In this document: in pieces, positions 6,252 through 14,500 of the stretch
Numbering within the stretch: the stretch's first letter is position 1
How the letters are laid out: every line of letters begins with the position of its first letter
Source of the DNA: Kofleriaceae bacterium
GTDB taxonomy: Bacteria > Myxococcota_A > Polyangia > Haliangiales > Haliangiaceae
Direction of reading: 5' to 3'
Length of the DNA stretch: 19,111 nt
Assembly: GCA_016763395.1 (NCBI GenBank)
Contig: JAESTW010000260.1
Span: 1-19,111, forward strand
The notes under the pieces: generated by a model
Databases searched by the model: none
What the model was told of the DNA's origin: nothing
What the model saw: the letters and a program-made list of their open reading frames with translations, nothing else
Program-made: the position numbers and the translations under genes

Positions 6252-7616
6252 GGAAGACTGAAGCCTGGCCCGCTTTTCTGCAGCGTAGTCAAATTTCAAA
6301 AATGCGGTCATCACTACGAAGGAGAGTGATGCTACGACTAACAAGAGGAACAGAAAGACATGCCAACCATGATCTTCTGCGATGGTGCCACCAAAGAAGG
6401 CAAAGAAAAACGACCCCATATAGCCGAAGATATCCAAGAAGGAGACTAGAAAACCGCTGTGTTTGCCGCCAAAGCTGACGGAGAACACACTCATAGGCAG
6501 ATAATAGGCAGGCGATACTGCGAATCCCAATACAAAAATTGTCGTCATGGAAACTACTGCGGCCTCCCCCGAATTTAGATCAAAGGTCGGCAACTTCCAC
6601 AAGATTGCGATGCACAGGCAGGCGACGGCGAGCAACGCGCCAATGATTCGAACTAGCTGTTTCTTCGAAACCCAATCGTAGCCCACGCTGCAAAGAGCCA
6701 GTGCCGCAAACATACCCGCAGGAAATACCGTAGAACCAATTAGCGCGGCTTTGCTGTCGGAAAACGATAGGGATTCACTCAGATAAATAGGCAGAAAATT
6801 AATGAAATCCATCAAGATGTTGAGAAGCATCATGCTGAGCGCCATCAGCACGACTCTTGGGCTGCGTACAAACACCAAACATGCCTGGCCAAGCGTGGTC
6901 CCGTCGAGTGGGTGTACTGGTTCTTGCTGTGTACGGCTCACTTCGTCATCAGCAGAAGAATTCGCACCGGAACAATCAGAAGAACTCTCAACATCATCAG
7001 GCAGTACGAGCGAGAGCCCAACATCTTCGGGACGCTCCTTCAGCACAAACCAAACAAGCACAGCCACCAGCATTGCGGGCGCCGCCGCAGCCAAAAACAC
7101 GGTCCGCCAAGATGCACTCAAGAGCAGCCACGAAATCAGAACTCCGCCGATAACTGTGCCCACGCGGGAGCTCATCGAAACGATGCTCCATACTCGTCCG
7201 TGTTTGGACTTGGGATACCAGGCGCCAATGATCTTTGTCATCGCCGGCCAACCACCCGCCTTGAAGAACATCGTCGAAAAGTTGAGTAACGCGAATACGT
7301 AGAGATGGGACACACCGAAGGCCGCAGTCGTGATCGCCAGAAAGACCATGGCCGCAATGAGCATTTTTCTGCCGCCCAGCTTGTCCGACCCTAGCCCCGT
7401 CACGGCCTTTCCAGCCACGGCGCCCAGGGAGTTCCAGCTCACAATTCTCCCGTATTGGGCAGTGGTCAACCCCAACGAAGGGTCTCTTTTCATTGCCGGG
7501 CTCAGCGCGGTAAAGGCAACCTTGCACATCATCATGGCCGCATAGCCAAGAAACATCATTGTGAGGATGAGGACCTGCCAGCGGCTACGTCGCTCTTCCC
7601 TAGTCTTCTTTCCCAT
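6249..7616 (-). CDS. MFS transporter (organophosphate/anion-type)
   Basis: The product is 455 residues of an inner-membrane major facilitator protein with about 12 hydrophobic segments in two halves. A hydrophilic central loop at about 208-245 is rich in Ser, Asp and Glu. The cytoplasmic N-terminus is strongly basic (KKTREERRSR). GYAAMMM opens the first helix, and GSDKLGGRKMLI (76-87) is the MFS loop 2-3 motif (a GxxxDxxGRR variant). The first helices and the second loop are reminiscent of the OPA/GlpT group, but the substrate cannot be named. The start at 7616 is the only ATG ahead of helix 1; no Shine-Dalgarno is evident. The PLP lyase follows after 89 nt on the same strand. Confidence 0.88.
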   Translation of the reverse strand: MGKKTREERRSRWQVLILTMMFLGYAAMMMCKVAFTALSPAMKRDPSLGLTTAQYGRIVSWNSLGAVAGKAVTGLGSDKLGGRKMLIAAMVFLAITTAAFGVSHLYVFALLNFSTMFFKAGGWPAMTKIIGAWYPKSKHGRVWSIVSMSSRVGTVIGGVLISWLLLSASWRTVFLAAAAPAMLVAVLVWFVLKERPEDVGLSLVLPDDVESSSDCSGANSSADDEVSRTQQEPVHPLDGTTLGQACLVFVRSPRVVLMALSMMLLNILMDFINFLPIYLSESLSFSDSKAALIGSTVFPAGMFAALALCSVGYDWVSKKQLVRIIGALLAVACLCIAILWKLPTFDLNSGEAAVVSMTTIFVLGFAVSPAYYLPMSVFSVSFGGKHSGFLVSFLDIFGYMGSFFFAFFGGTIAEDHGWHVFLFLLLVVASLSFVVMTAFLKFDYAAEKRARLQSS

Positions 7617-7723
7617 TCAACTGACAATCATGGAGGAAGTGATGCCATCAGGAAAGCAGGCAACACTACATTGTCCTGCCGAAATCCAAATTCGCATCCT
7701 ACAGACCGCAACGGAGTAGCACC

Positions 7724-7742
7724 TCCACCCACGTAGGGTGGA
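7724..7742. repeat. Hairpin 3 of the post-sucB array
   Basis: TCCACCC (7724-7730) and GGGTGGA (7736-7742) form a perfect 7-bp stem with loop ACGTA. Neither side is followed by a T-run, so it is not a classical intrinsic terminator. On the minus strand it is the third hairpin after the sucB stop codon. Confidence 0.6.
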
Positions 7743-7750
7743 TCTATTCC

Positions 7751-7772
7751 GCCCCTAAAACTTCGTAGGGGC
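7751..7772. repeat. Hairpin 2 of the post-sucB array
   Basis: GCCCCTA (7751-7757) and TAGGGGC (7766-7772) form a perfect 7-bp stem with loop AAACTTCG on the plus strand. There is no T-tract after it on the minus strand. The loop shares CTTCG with the loop of the second hairpin after pdxJ, though on the opposite strand. Confidence 0.6.
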
Positions 7773-7777
7773 TGAGA

Positions 7778-7803
7778 TGTAGACTAAACGAGTTGACTCT
7801 ACA
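7778..7803. repeat. Hairpin 1 of the post-sucB array, overlapping the sucB stop codon
   Basis: TGTAGA (7778-7783) pairs with TCTACA (7798-7803), whose bases 7799-7801 are the sucB stop codon. The 14-nt loop on the plus strand begins CTAAACGAGTT. The same 11-mer begins the 14-nt loop of the hairpin at the pdxJ stop codon, there on the minus strand. The stems of the two hairpins are unrelated. Confidence 0.55.
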
Positions 7804-8992
7804 CGCCGAAGAGTAGCCGAGATGGGTTTTCCATTCGCTCTTTAACAGCAACCAGAAATTGTACGGCTTCTTTGCCATCGACCACACGATGGTCGTACGT
7901 CAGAGCCAGGTACATCATCGGACGAACTTCGATTTTGTCGCCCTCCCCCACTATGGGACGTTTCACAATGTTGTGCAGTCCGAGAATACCGGTTTGAGGG
8001 AAGTTGAGCAGTGGAGTCGACATCATCGATCCGTAAATGCCGCCATTTGTGATGGTGAATGTGCCACCAAGCAAGTCACTGAGTACCAACTTGTTGCTCC
8101 GTGCCTCCATTGCGATGTCGATGATGCTCTGCTCTACATCGGCAAAGTTCATCTTGTCGCAATCCCTGATTACAGGGACGACGAGGCCCTTTGGCGTGCC
8201 AACAGCAATACCGAGATCATACACATTTTTGTAGACAATTGCGGTATCTCGAATTTCGGCGTTCACGCCGGGAAAGAGTTTCAGCGCCTCAACACTTGCC
8301 TTCACCGCAAAGGACATAAAGCCGAGTTTAATGCCGTGAGTCTCAAGAAAGTCGTCTTTGTACTCCTTGCGCATGGCAATGATAGCACTCATGTCGACCT
8401 CGTTGAAGGTAGTCAGTGAGGCTGTGCTGTGCTGTGCCAAGATAAGGCGTTCCGCGATTCGCCGGCGCAATGGCGACATGGGAACAATTACTTCTGCCGG
8501 GCGTTCACCGGACACAGCGGGCGTAAGAGTTGTACCAGTGGCCGCAACAGGTGCCTTTGCTTTGCCCTGGCGAATCGCCTGCCGACCCGCTGGGGAAATG
8601 ACGTTGCCGCTGCTATCTCGAGCAGGAAGCGGCGCTGACGACGCAGCCTCCACAGTCTTAGCCTTGGCCGGTTGTGGTGCTGGCGTTGGCGCGGGAGCAG
8701 CAGCCGGAGCGGAGGCCGCAGCCGTACTCTCCGCCTGCGCAGGTACCGTGCCCTTTTGAGTCTCGTCCAACGCACCGATTATGTCGCCGACGTTGACAGT
8801 GTCACCTTCAGCATAGTTCTGAAGTGTGAGAGCGCCCGAACATGGCGCGGTCACCTGAATTGTAATCTTGTCGGTTTCCAAATCGACTACAGGCTCATCC
8901 TGCTGGACATGCTCGCCGACTGCGATCAGCCACTTACCGATTATTGCTTCTGTAATGGATTCCCCAAGCGTGGGGACAACTAAATCCGTCAT
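7799..8992 (-). CDS. sucB: 2-oxoglutarate dehydrogenase E2, dihydrolipoamide succinyltransferase
   Basis: The product is 397 residues. The frame is open to 9088, but ATG at 8992 is chosen because AGGAG (9001-9005) sits 8 nt before it and the lipoyl domain begins at once. Residues 2-77 are the lipoyl domain with lipoate acceptor Lys42 in ETDKITIQV. Residues 82-122 are an Ala/Pro-rich hinge. A peripheral-subunit-binding region (about 125-150) is recognisable only as ISPAGRQAIRQG and is shorter than usual. Residues 168-397 are the acyltransferase catalytic core, ending in YDHRVVDG with His368 and Asp372. The enzyme transfers succinyl from the E1 product to CoA in the TCA-cycle complex. No E1 (sucA) or E3 (lpd) gene is adjacent, whereas sucA-sucB is the common arrangement. 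It lies 47 nt after the lipoprotein gene. Confidence 0.93.
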   Translation of the reverse strand: MTDLVVPTLGESITEAIIGKWLIAVGEHVQQDEPVVDLETDKITIQVTAPCSGALTLQNYAEGDTVNVGDIIGALDETQKGTVPAQAESTAAASAPAAAPAPTPAPQPAKAKTVEAASSAPLPARDSSGNVISPAGRQAIRQGKAKAPVAATGTTLTPAVSGERPAEVIVPMSPLRRRIAERLILAQHSTASLTTFNEVDMSAIIAMRKEYKDDFLETHGIKLGFMSFAVKASVEALKLFPGVNAEIRDTAIVYKNVYDLGIAVGTPKGLVVPVIRDCDKMNFADVEQSIIDIAMEARSNKLVLSDLLGGTFTITNGGIYGSMMSTPLLNFPQTGILGLHNIVKRPIVGEGDKIEVRPMMYLALTYDHRVVDGKEAVQFLVAVKERMENPSRLLFGV

Positions 8993-9000
8993 CGTAATAA

Positions 9001-9005
9001 CTCCT
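9001..9005 (-). promoter_or_regulatory. Ribosome binding site fixing the sucB start
   Basis: AGGAG on the minus strand, 8 nt before the ATG at 8992. It rules out the longer open frame starting at 9088, whose 32 extra residues match nothing in the E2 family and overlap the lipoprotein gene. Confidence 0.8.
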
Positions 9006-9039
9006 GAGCACACAAGTGGTGCATTGACTGCCCGGGATC

Positions 9040-9771
9040 CTAATACACTGGAGTGAGTATGGCCGGCTTTGTGCGCATTTTTTCCCAATCGTTTTTGTCT
9101 GGGGTCACAAGTGAATCCAGTTTCCGTCCATAAATCACGCTCTCGCCTCCGAGATGGACAAGTTTGCTCAAGTCCAAGCGTTGTAAATTGTTGTTGTGTT
9201 CCACTTTGAGTGAAGCGCCGACCCGAACCAGCGAATGTAGGGACACAGTCTCGAAGGAAAGATTACCCAGAATCTCAAGCGAGGCGCCAACCTCCTCGAG
9301 TGAGCCGAGAAAGAGCCCGGAGAGGCTTTGGGTATTGCGAATCCGGAATGTGCCTCCGACCCGCTTTAACTTTGACAGCCCGGCAAGACTGGTCAATTGG
9401 TAACTCGGGCCGATCTCCAAATTGCCGCTCACTTCTTGTAGCTCTGAGAAAACCGCCGTCGATTGCAAGGCACCACCAATTTTCAAGTCACCGGTGATTC
9501 GAATGCATCCCACAAAACGCTTGGCATCATCATCGTGCCAAGCCTCGCCGCCCTGGCAATCTTGCTCGACCTCGCTAGGGGATTGCCGCCCAGCGCAGCC
9601 GAGTGCCAGGACAATGCAACCAAGTACCAGGGGAACGCCCCCGGCAGCCCGGCCCGTAGGTAGCTGGTGTTTTTCGTCAGAAAAACACCGAATAGCCTCC
9701 GAAGGAGGTGTGCTTTCAAGCGTTTGCGAAGCCAAACGCTTAGGAATCTTGGTGTTGAACTCGTTTAGCAC
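9040..9771 (-). CDS. Predicted lipoprotein with Receptor-L-domain-like repeats; start uncertain
   Basis: The frame encodes a hydrophobic signal segment, VPLVLGCIVLALGC, ending in a probable lipobox cysteine, then a Cys-poor beta-rich domain. About five irregular repeats of the type L..VGGxLxIxxNxxLxxL follow, for example LKIGG, LEIGPSYQLTSLAGL, FRIRNTQSLSGL, LEILGNLSF and LKVEHNNNLQRLDL. Such repeats resemble the Recep_L/leucine-rich-like lipoproteins frequent in myxobacterial relatives. It is probably surface-exposed; function is unknown. The frame stays open to an ATG at 9870, inside pdxJ. GTG at 9771, with AGGA 5 nt upstream at the pdxJ stop, is the best start, but it leaves about 58 residues before the lipobox cysteine, and that stretch is a hairpin array. 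The real start may differ, or the leader may be partly non-coding. Confidence 0.7.
   Translation of the reverse strand: MLNEFNTKIPKRLASQTLESTPPSEAIRCFSDEKHQLPTGRAAGGVPLVLGCIVLALGCAGRQSPSEVEQDCQGGEAWHDDDAKRFVGCIRITGDLKIGGALQSTAVFSELQEVSGNLEIGPSYQLTSLAGLSKLKRVGGTFRIRNTQSLSGLFLGSLEEVGASLEILGNLSFETVSLHSLVRVGASLKVEHNNNLQRLDLSKLVHLGGESVIYGRKLDSLVTPDKNDWEKMRTKPAILTPVY
9666..9689. repeat. Hairpin 4 of the post-pdxJ array
   Basis: GGTGTTTTTC (9666-9675) and GAAAAACACC (9680-9689) form a perfect 10-bp stem with loop GTCA on the plus strand. There is no T-run after the stem on either side. It is the last of four hairpins between pdxJ and the lipoprotein signal segment. Confidence 0.75.
9696..9708. repeat. 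Hairpin 3 of the post-pdxJ array
   Basis: CCTCC (9696-9700) and GGAGG (9704-9708) form a 5-bp GC-rich stem with a three-base loop. The GGAGG also occurs on the minus strand, but no start codon in the lipoprotein frame follows at suitable spacing. Confidence 0.5.
9718..9741. repeat. Hairpin 2 of the post-pdxJ array
   Basis: AAGCGTTTG (9718-9726) and CAAACGCTT (9733-9741) form a perfect 9-bp stem with loop CGAAGC on the plus strand (GCTTCG on the minus strand). It abuts hairpin 1. Confidence 0.75.
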
Positions 9772-9781
9772 CAAGTTCCTA
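9741..9781. repeat. Hairpin 1 of the post-pdxJ array, overlapping the pdxJ stop codon
   Basis: TAGGAA (9741-9746) pairs with TTCCTA (9776-9781), and TTGGTG (9749-9754) pairs with CACCAA (9769-9774). This gives 12 bp with a small internal loop. The right arm contains the pdxJ stop codon (9779-9781). On the minus strand the 14-nt loop begins CTAAACGAGTT, the same 11-mer found in the hairpin at the sucB stop codon. Confidence 0.7.
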
Positions 9782-10534
9782 GGTGATTGGGAACTCAACA
9801 TCCCGACCTTCGCAAACTGCCAGGTATCGCGCGACTGCTTCTTCCAGGCCGATGTACAGGGCGTCCGCAAGAAGCGCGTGGCCTATGCTCACTTCGAGTA
9901 ACTCTGGCACTTCGCGCCCCAGCCTCGGCATATTTCTCAGATCTAAATCGTGTCCGGCGTTCACTCCGAGGCCGGCTTTCGCAGCCGCTTGGCAACAGGC
10001 CTGAAATCGCAAGAACTCTTTCTCTTGGTCTGGTCCGCCAAAGGCATCAGCATAGGGTTCAGTGTACAGCTCGACCCGCTGAGTTCCGGTCTTGGCCGCT
10101 AGCTCCATCTCGTCTGCATTGGCATCCATGAAGATCGCGCTGCGTATCCCGGCATTGTTGATGCGGTCCATAATCGGAGCCACCACATCGTGCTGCTTGG
10201 GTAAGTCCCAACCGTGATCGCTAGTCACCTCTCCGGGCGTTACCGGAACCAGCGTGAACTGCGTGGGCTGGATTTCCAGGGCAAGGGCAATGAGTTCTTC
10301 TCGCTGGTCGCCTTCAAGATTGAATTCTACGCCCTGATTTTTGGCAAGCGTGCACAGCTCCCGGACATCCTCGACGCGAGTGTGGCGATTGTCCTCGCGC
10401 CAGTGCAAGGTAAGTCCGGCCACGCCCGCTTTGATACAAGTTTGCGCTGCAACCATTGGGGACGGGTTCTGCGCCCCTCTGGAATTTCGGAGTAGAGCAA
10501 CTTTGTTTAGATTGATAGAGAGATTGATAGCCAT
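9779..10534 (-). CDS. pdxJ: Pyridoxine 5'-phosphate synthase
   Basis: The product is 251 residues, typical of PdxJ, a TIM-barrel enzyme that condenses 1-deoxy-xylulose-5-phosphate with 3-amino-2-oxopropyl phosphate to make pyridoxine 5'-phosphate, the last ring-forming step of the DXP-dependent vitamin B6 pathway. Signatures are INLNKVALLRNSRG near the N-terminus, LHWREDNRHT with His44, Glu47, Arg50 and His51, FNLEGD with Glu74, VTPGEVTSDHGWD (98-110), GLGVNAGHDL with His195, and SIGHALLADALYIGL at the C-terminus. The frame is open to 10651, but the family start is ATG at 10534. That ATG lies 7 nt after the epimerase stop and has no evident Shine-Dalgarno, so translation is probably coupled. 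It is the fifth gene of the operon starting at the HAD phosphatase. Confidence 0.95.
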   Translation of the reverse strand: MAINLSINLNKVALLRNSRGAQNPSPMVAAQTCIKAGVAGLTLHWREDNRHTRVEDVRELCTLAKNQGVEFNLEGDQREELIALALEIQPTQFTLVPVTPGEVTSDHGWDLPKQHDVVAPIMDRINNAGIRSAIFMDANADEMELAAKTGTQRVELYTEPYADAFGGPDQEKEFLRFQACCQAAAKAGLGVNAGHDLDLRNMPRLGREVPELLEVSIGHALLADALYIGLEEAVARYLAVCEGRDVEFPIT

Positions 10535-10541
10535 GTCGTTT

Positions 10542-11531
10542 TTATACGTCTGTCGCGATATTGCGGCGCAAGTAACGAACCGTGTCAACCAAGGTAAGAG
10601 CTGGATCCCGGACAACAAAATCCAGTTCCCGCTGTGCCTTCGACGAATCAATCCACCAATAGTGCTGACTCATCTCGACCGATGCCTTGTCCACCAGAGG
10701 TTCTCGGCCCACGTGTCGATAGAGTTCTTCTACGATTCCCGCGCCAAAGGTCTGCCACTTCGAAGGTAGCTTGAGCTTGGGGCCGCTAACTTTTGCCGCT
10801 CGTCCGAGGCGTGCGAAAAACTCTTGGAAGGTCCAATTGGGACCACCGAGCAAATACCGCTCCCCTGCTCGTCCCTTGCTCATCGCAACAACCGTAGCGC
10901 GGGCAGCATCGCGAGCATCGACAAAGTTCATTCCGCCATGAGGAATCATGGGGATTTGCTTGCGCAAAAACTTCAGCACATCCTCGGTCGAGGAAAGCCT
11001 TCGATCGCCGGGACCGAGGAGAAGACTTGGGTTTACCGCAACCACTTCGACGCCGAGAGATTCCGCCAGCTCAAAAGCTAGCTTCTCTTGGTAGATCTTA
11101 GAGGCATAGTACGGCCAGCCAGCAGCCACCTCCGTTGCATAGCCACTGCGCTCATCGTGAATCGCCTCGTTGGCCGATACTGCAACGGTTCCTGATGTCG
11201 ACACCAAGACAACACGCCGGACAGAGGCGCTGGCAGCTGCTTCCATCACTCGACGAGTGCCGTCGATATGGGTACGCATCATTCGCTGGCTATCCTCAGG
11301 ATCGCGAGAGACAAAACCGGCTACGTGGAAAACACCCTCGCAGCCGACCATGGCCTCACTGAGCTCTGGCCCCTCGGTTACGCTAGCGCAAACCTGAGTA
11401 ACGCCGAGTTGCGCCAGAACAGGAGATTTGGATCGCGAGAGAGCAATGATTTCATGCTCGCCTGATTCACACAGCTCCCGGACAATATGTTCGCCGAGAA
11501 ACCCTGTGCCGCCGGTTACTAGTATCTTCAT
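10542..11531 (-). CDS. NAD(P)-dependent SDR epimerase/reductase, ElbE-like
   Basis: The product is 329 residues of an extended short-chain dehydrogenase. The Rossmann motif GGTGFLG is at 7-13. The catalytic Ser lies in STSGTVAVS (111-119), and YxxxK is Tyr141-Lys145 in PYYASK. NPSLLLGPGD (about 166-175) is typical of dihydroflavonol-reductase and 3-beta-hydroxysteroid-dehydrogenase-like members. These enzymes reduce or epimerise carbonyl or hydroxyl groups using NAD(P)H. The ATG overlaps the stop codon of the upstream megaenzyme gene by 4 bp (ATGA), and GGAG stands 7 nt before it, so the two are translationally coupled. From its place directly after an elbD-like gene I infer it is the counterpart of elbE in the myxobacterial ether-lipid cluster. 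Its exact substrate is unknown. Confidence 0.88.
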   Translation of the reverse strand: MKILVTGGTGFLGEHIVRELCESGEHEIIALSRSKSPVLAQLGVTQVCASVTEGPELSEAMVGCEGVFHVAGFVSRDPEDSQRMMRTHIDGTRRVMEAAASASVRRVVLVSTSGTVAVSANEAIHDERSGYATEVAAGWPYYASKIYQEKLAFELAESLGVEVVAVNPSLLLGPGDRRLSSTEDVLKFLRKQIPMIPHGGMNFVDARDAARATVVAMSKGRAGERYLLGGPNWTFQEFFARLGRAAKVSGPKLKLPSKWQTFGAGIVEELYRHVGREPLVDKASVEMSQHYWWIDSSKAQRELDFVVRDPALTLVDTVRYLRRNIATDV

Positions 11532-14500
11532 GCTCGTTCTCCAAGAGTTGGCTTAGCCTGAGTTGGCTTGGTCTGGACTATCTGATCGGCCATCGGAATC
11601 CGGCCGCTATTGCCGAGAGTCCATTCGTAGCGAGACGGCACCATATTGCGCACCGCTTCTTCGGTTTTGAAGGCGATGTGGCGGTAGGATTCAGCTCGTT
11701 TGAGTCCCGAGGTCATCTCTACGAGTTTTTCGTGACTGTAGTACATGCCCACCTTGGCCACGACTTCTTGACGCTTAGGTAGATACGCCCCCTTGGGCAT
11801 AGCGTCGTAGGTTCCGCCCAAATACATGGGCAGGATTCCGCAGCCGTTGCTCATCGCCAAGTAGCCGAGTGAGGGTTTAAAGTCGGTCATGACGCCGGTA
11901 CTGCTTCGAGTCCCCTCAGGGAAGATAAGAAGAATGTATCCTTCTCTCAATACCTCACCGGCCAAGCGCAGAGATTCTCGCAAAGAACCGTGGCGCTCCA
12001 TTGGCACAAGATTGGTAAAGTTCTCAAAGTAAGCTTTGCGGATCGGGTCTTCGAAGAAGTAATCCTTCGCTGCCAACGCAACCAGCTTGTCGCCCATTTC
12101 TCCGAGAGAGTGTTTGACCAGCCCCATATCGAGATGACTGGAGTGGTTTGCCGCCACGATAAACCCGCCAAATGGAGGGACCGAAGCCTTGCCACTCACT
12201 TTGGTATCGAGATAGCGGCTGTAAAGCATCGCTTGGCCGCGTCCGAGTGCGGCGCGTCCAGCATCGGCGACCGCGCCCGGGATGTTGATTTCGTCTTCTT
12301 CCCGAACTTCACCGGACGCGACAATTGCCTTGGCGACTTTGTCACGCGCTATGGAAACGCCTTGTGCGGCAGCCAACGTCTCAAGATCGCCAACCGTATC
12401 CATCTCCGCCAACACTGCAGGGTCTGGTAGGCGCAACCCAGCAGCCTCGAGTGCCACAGTGAGTTCTGTCAGCATGAGGGAGTCAAACCCCAAATCATCC
12501 ATACGGCTACTTGGATTCACCTCGGCAACCGGGCGCTGCGAGACCTGTGCAACAACATCGCGAACCCAGCGAGTATCACCAGCCCCGGACGATTCGGTGC
12601 TGGCATTGCGCGCTTGCGTTGCCTGAGAACTGGATCGTTCGAGTTTTTCGAGTTCTGCCACAACTTCGGTGCGCTTGATTTTACGGGTCGAGGTTTTTGG
12701 CAAATCGTGGTCCCACAAATGGTAGGCCTTGACTCGTTTGTACATAGGAATGCGTTTTGACACGTCTTTCATATGTTCGCGAACAGAGTCTCGGACAACA
12801 GTCCGGCTCAATTCTTCGTCAAATTCATAATCGGGAACGACCAGTGCAGCAACCCGCTCGCCAACTCCATCGGAGGGAATGCCGACAACAGAGATTTCTT
12901 TGATGAAATCACTATCGCCGTACAAATCCTCAAGCTCGTCCGGGTAGACATTTTCGCCGGAAGCCCCGAGGATCATCTCCTTCTTGCGTCCAACGATAAA
13001 GACGTTTCCATCCTCGTCGATTTTGCCCAGGTCGCCCGTGTGCAGCCAACCGTCCCGCAACACCTCGCCAGTCGCCTCTTCGTTGCCGAAGTAGCCGAGC
13101 ATGACATTGGGCCCTTTGGCGATAATCTCGCCGACTCCAGCCTCATTGGGCTCAAAGACTTGTACCGAGACGCCGGGCAAGGCGCGTCCGACACTGCCTT
13201 CGATAATCGGATCACCTGGGCGTTGCGCCGCCAATACTGGCGAGGCTTCGGTCATTCCGTAGCCTTCGAAGAGATCAAAGCCCATTCCGCGGAAGGACTT
13301 CATGATTTCGGGGGAGAGCGCAGAGCCGCCACTTATCATTAGGCGAATGCGTCCGCCGAACTCCCGGTGTACGGGGAAAAAGACCAAACGTCCGAGATCA
13401 AACTCAAGCGGAGTCGCCTCTCGCAATTTTCGGTTGAGGTCCAAGATCGTATCGAAAACCTTCTCGACAATGGGACCACGCTCGTTGATACGCTTGCGGA
13501 CTTTTCGGTTGAGCAGTTGCCACAGTGCCGGCACGCCAACAACACCGGTGATGTGTCCGCTTTTGAAGCCCGCGCTGAGCGAATCGGCACTAATCTCGTC
13601 CAAATAGGTAATGGAAGAGCCGTGCAAGAGCGGCATGAGTAGTCCTGCGGAGAACTCAAAGGTGTGGTGCATCGGCAGAACCGAGAGCAATCCATCGTGC
13701 TTATAGATATTGAAGGTCGCGGACAATTTTGACACCATCGATGTCAAGTTCTTGTGGGTCAACATGACCCCTTTGGGTTGTCCGGTGGTCCCCGACGTAA
13801 AGATCAGGGATGCAACTCGATTGCCGTTGCGCGGCACTGGCTGTAGAGCCGTCTCTGGCTGCTGCATGGCGTCATCGAAGTCGACAATCCGGCAATTGGG
13901 CACATCGGCTTGCAACTCGGTACGCAACTGCGCTTCCAGGAATTCTCGTTCCTGTCCTTCGGCAACTTCTTCATCCGCATCTTCGGCTAGCCGTTCGCAG
14001 ACCTTGTCCGAGATGATAAAGACAGACGCCTTGGAGGCTTTTAGAAGATTAGCGATTTCAGGGAGTGAAAGCACAGAGTCCAAAGGAACCGCTGTTGCGC
14101 CGGTTTTTAGGATTCCAAAGTAGGCAATGCTCCACTCGGGACGCCCTTCGCTCATGATAGCGACTTTGTCTTCGATCTTGATGCCCCACTCTTGCAAGGT
14201 GCCGCCGACCTGATTGGCCAACACGCCCATGCGCTCGTAGGTGTAGACGATTGGTGGCGCGTCCGGATCTGTAGTCTCCAAGAATCGCAGCGCAACCCGG
14301 TGCCGGTTGAGTTTCACTAGCGCATCAAAGAACTCGATCATGTCTTTGTGCGTGTAAACAGTGCGCGGTTTGGCGCCAAACTCGTCATCCAGAACTGGGA
14401 ATACGTATTCCAGCAGTCCTTCGAAGTGGGTTCCGCCCCAATAGGCGCGCCAATCGATTTCTTCAGGACGCCACAACAGGCGGTCACGATCGCGCTCGCT

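Noticed and set aside
8358..8775. Ala/Pro- and Arg-rich open frames on both strands within sucB
   Set aside because: They are shadows of the Ala/Pro hinge codons of the E2 protein and have no independent support.
7724..9781. Integron-like attC sites in the hairpin arrays
   Set aside because: The loop motif does not match the R'' RYYYAAC or R' GTTRRRY core sites, and no integrase or cassette arrangement is visible.
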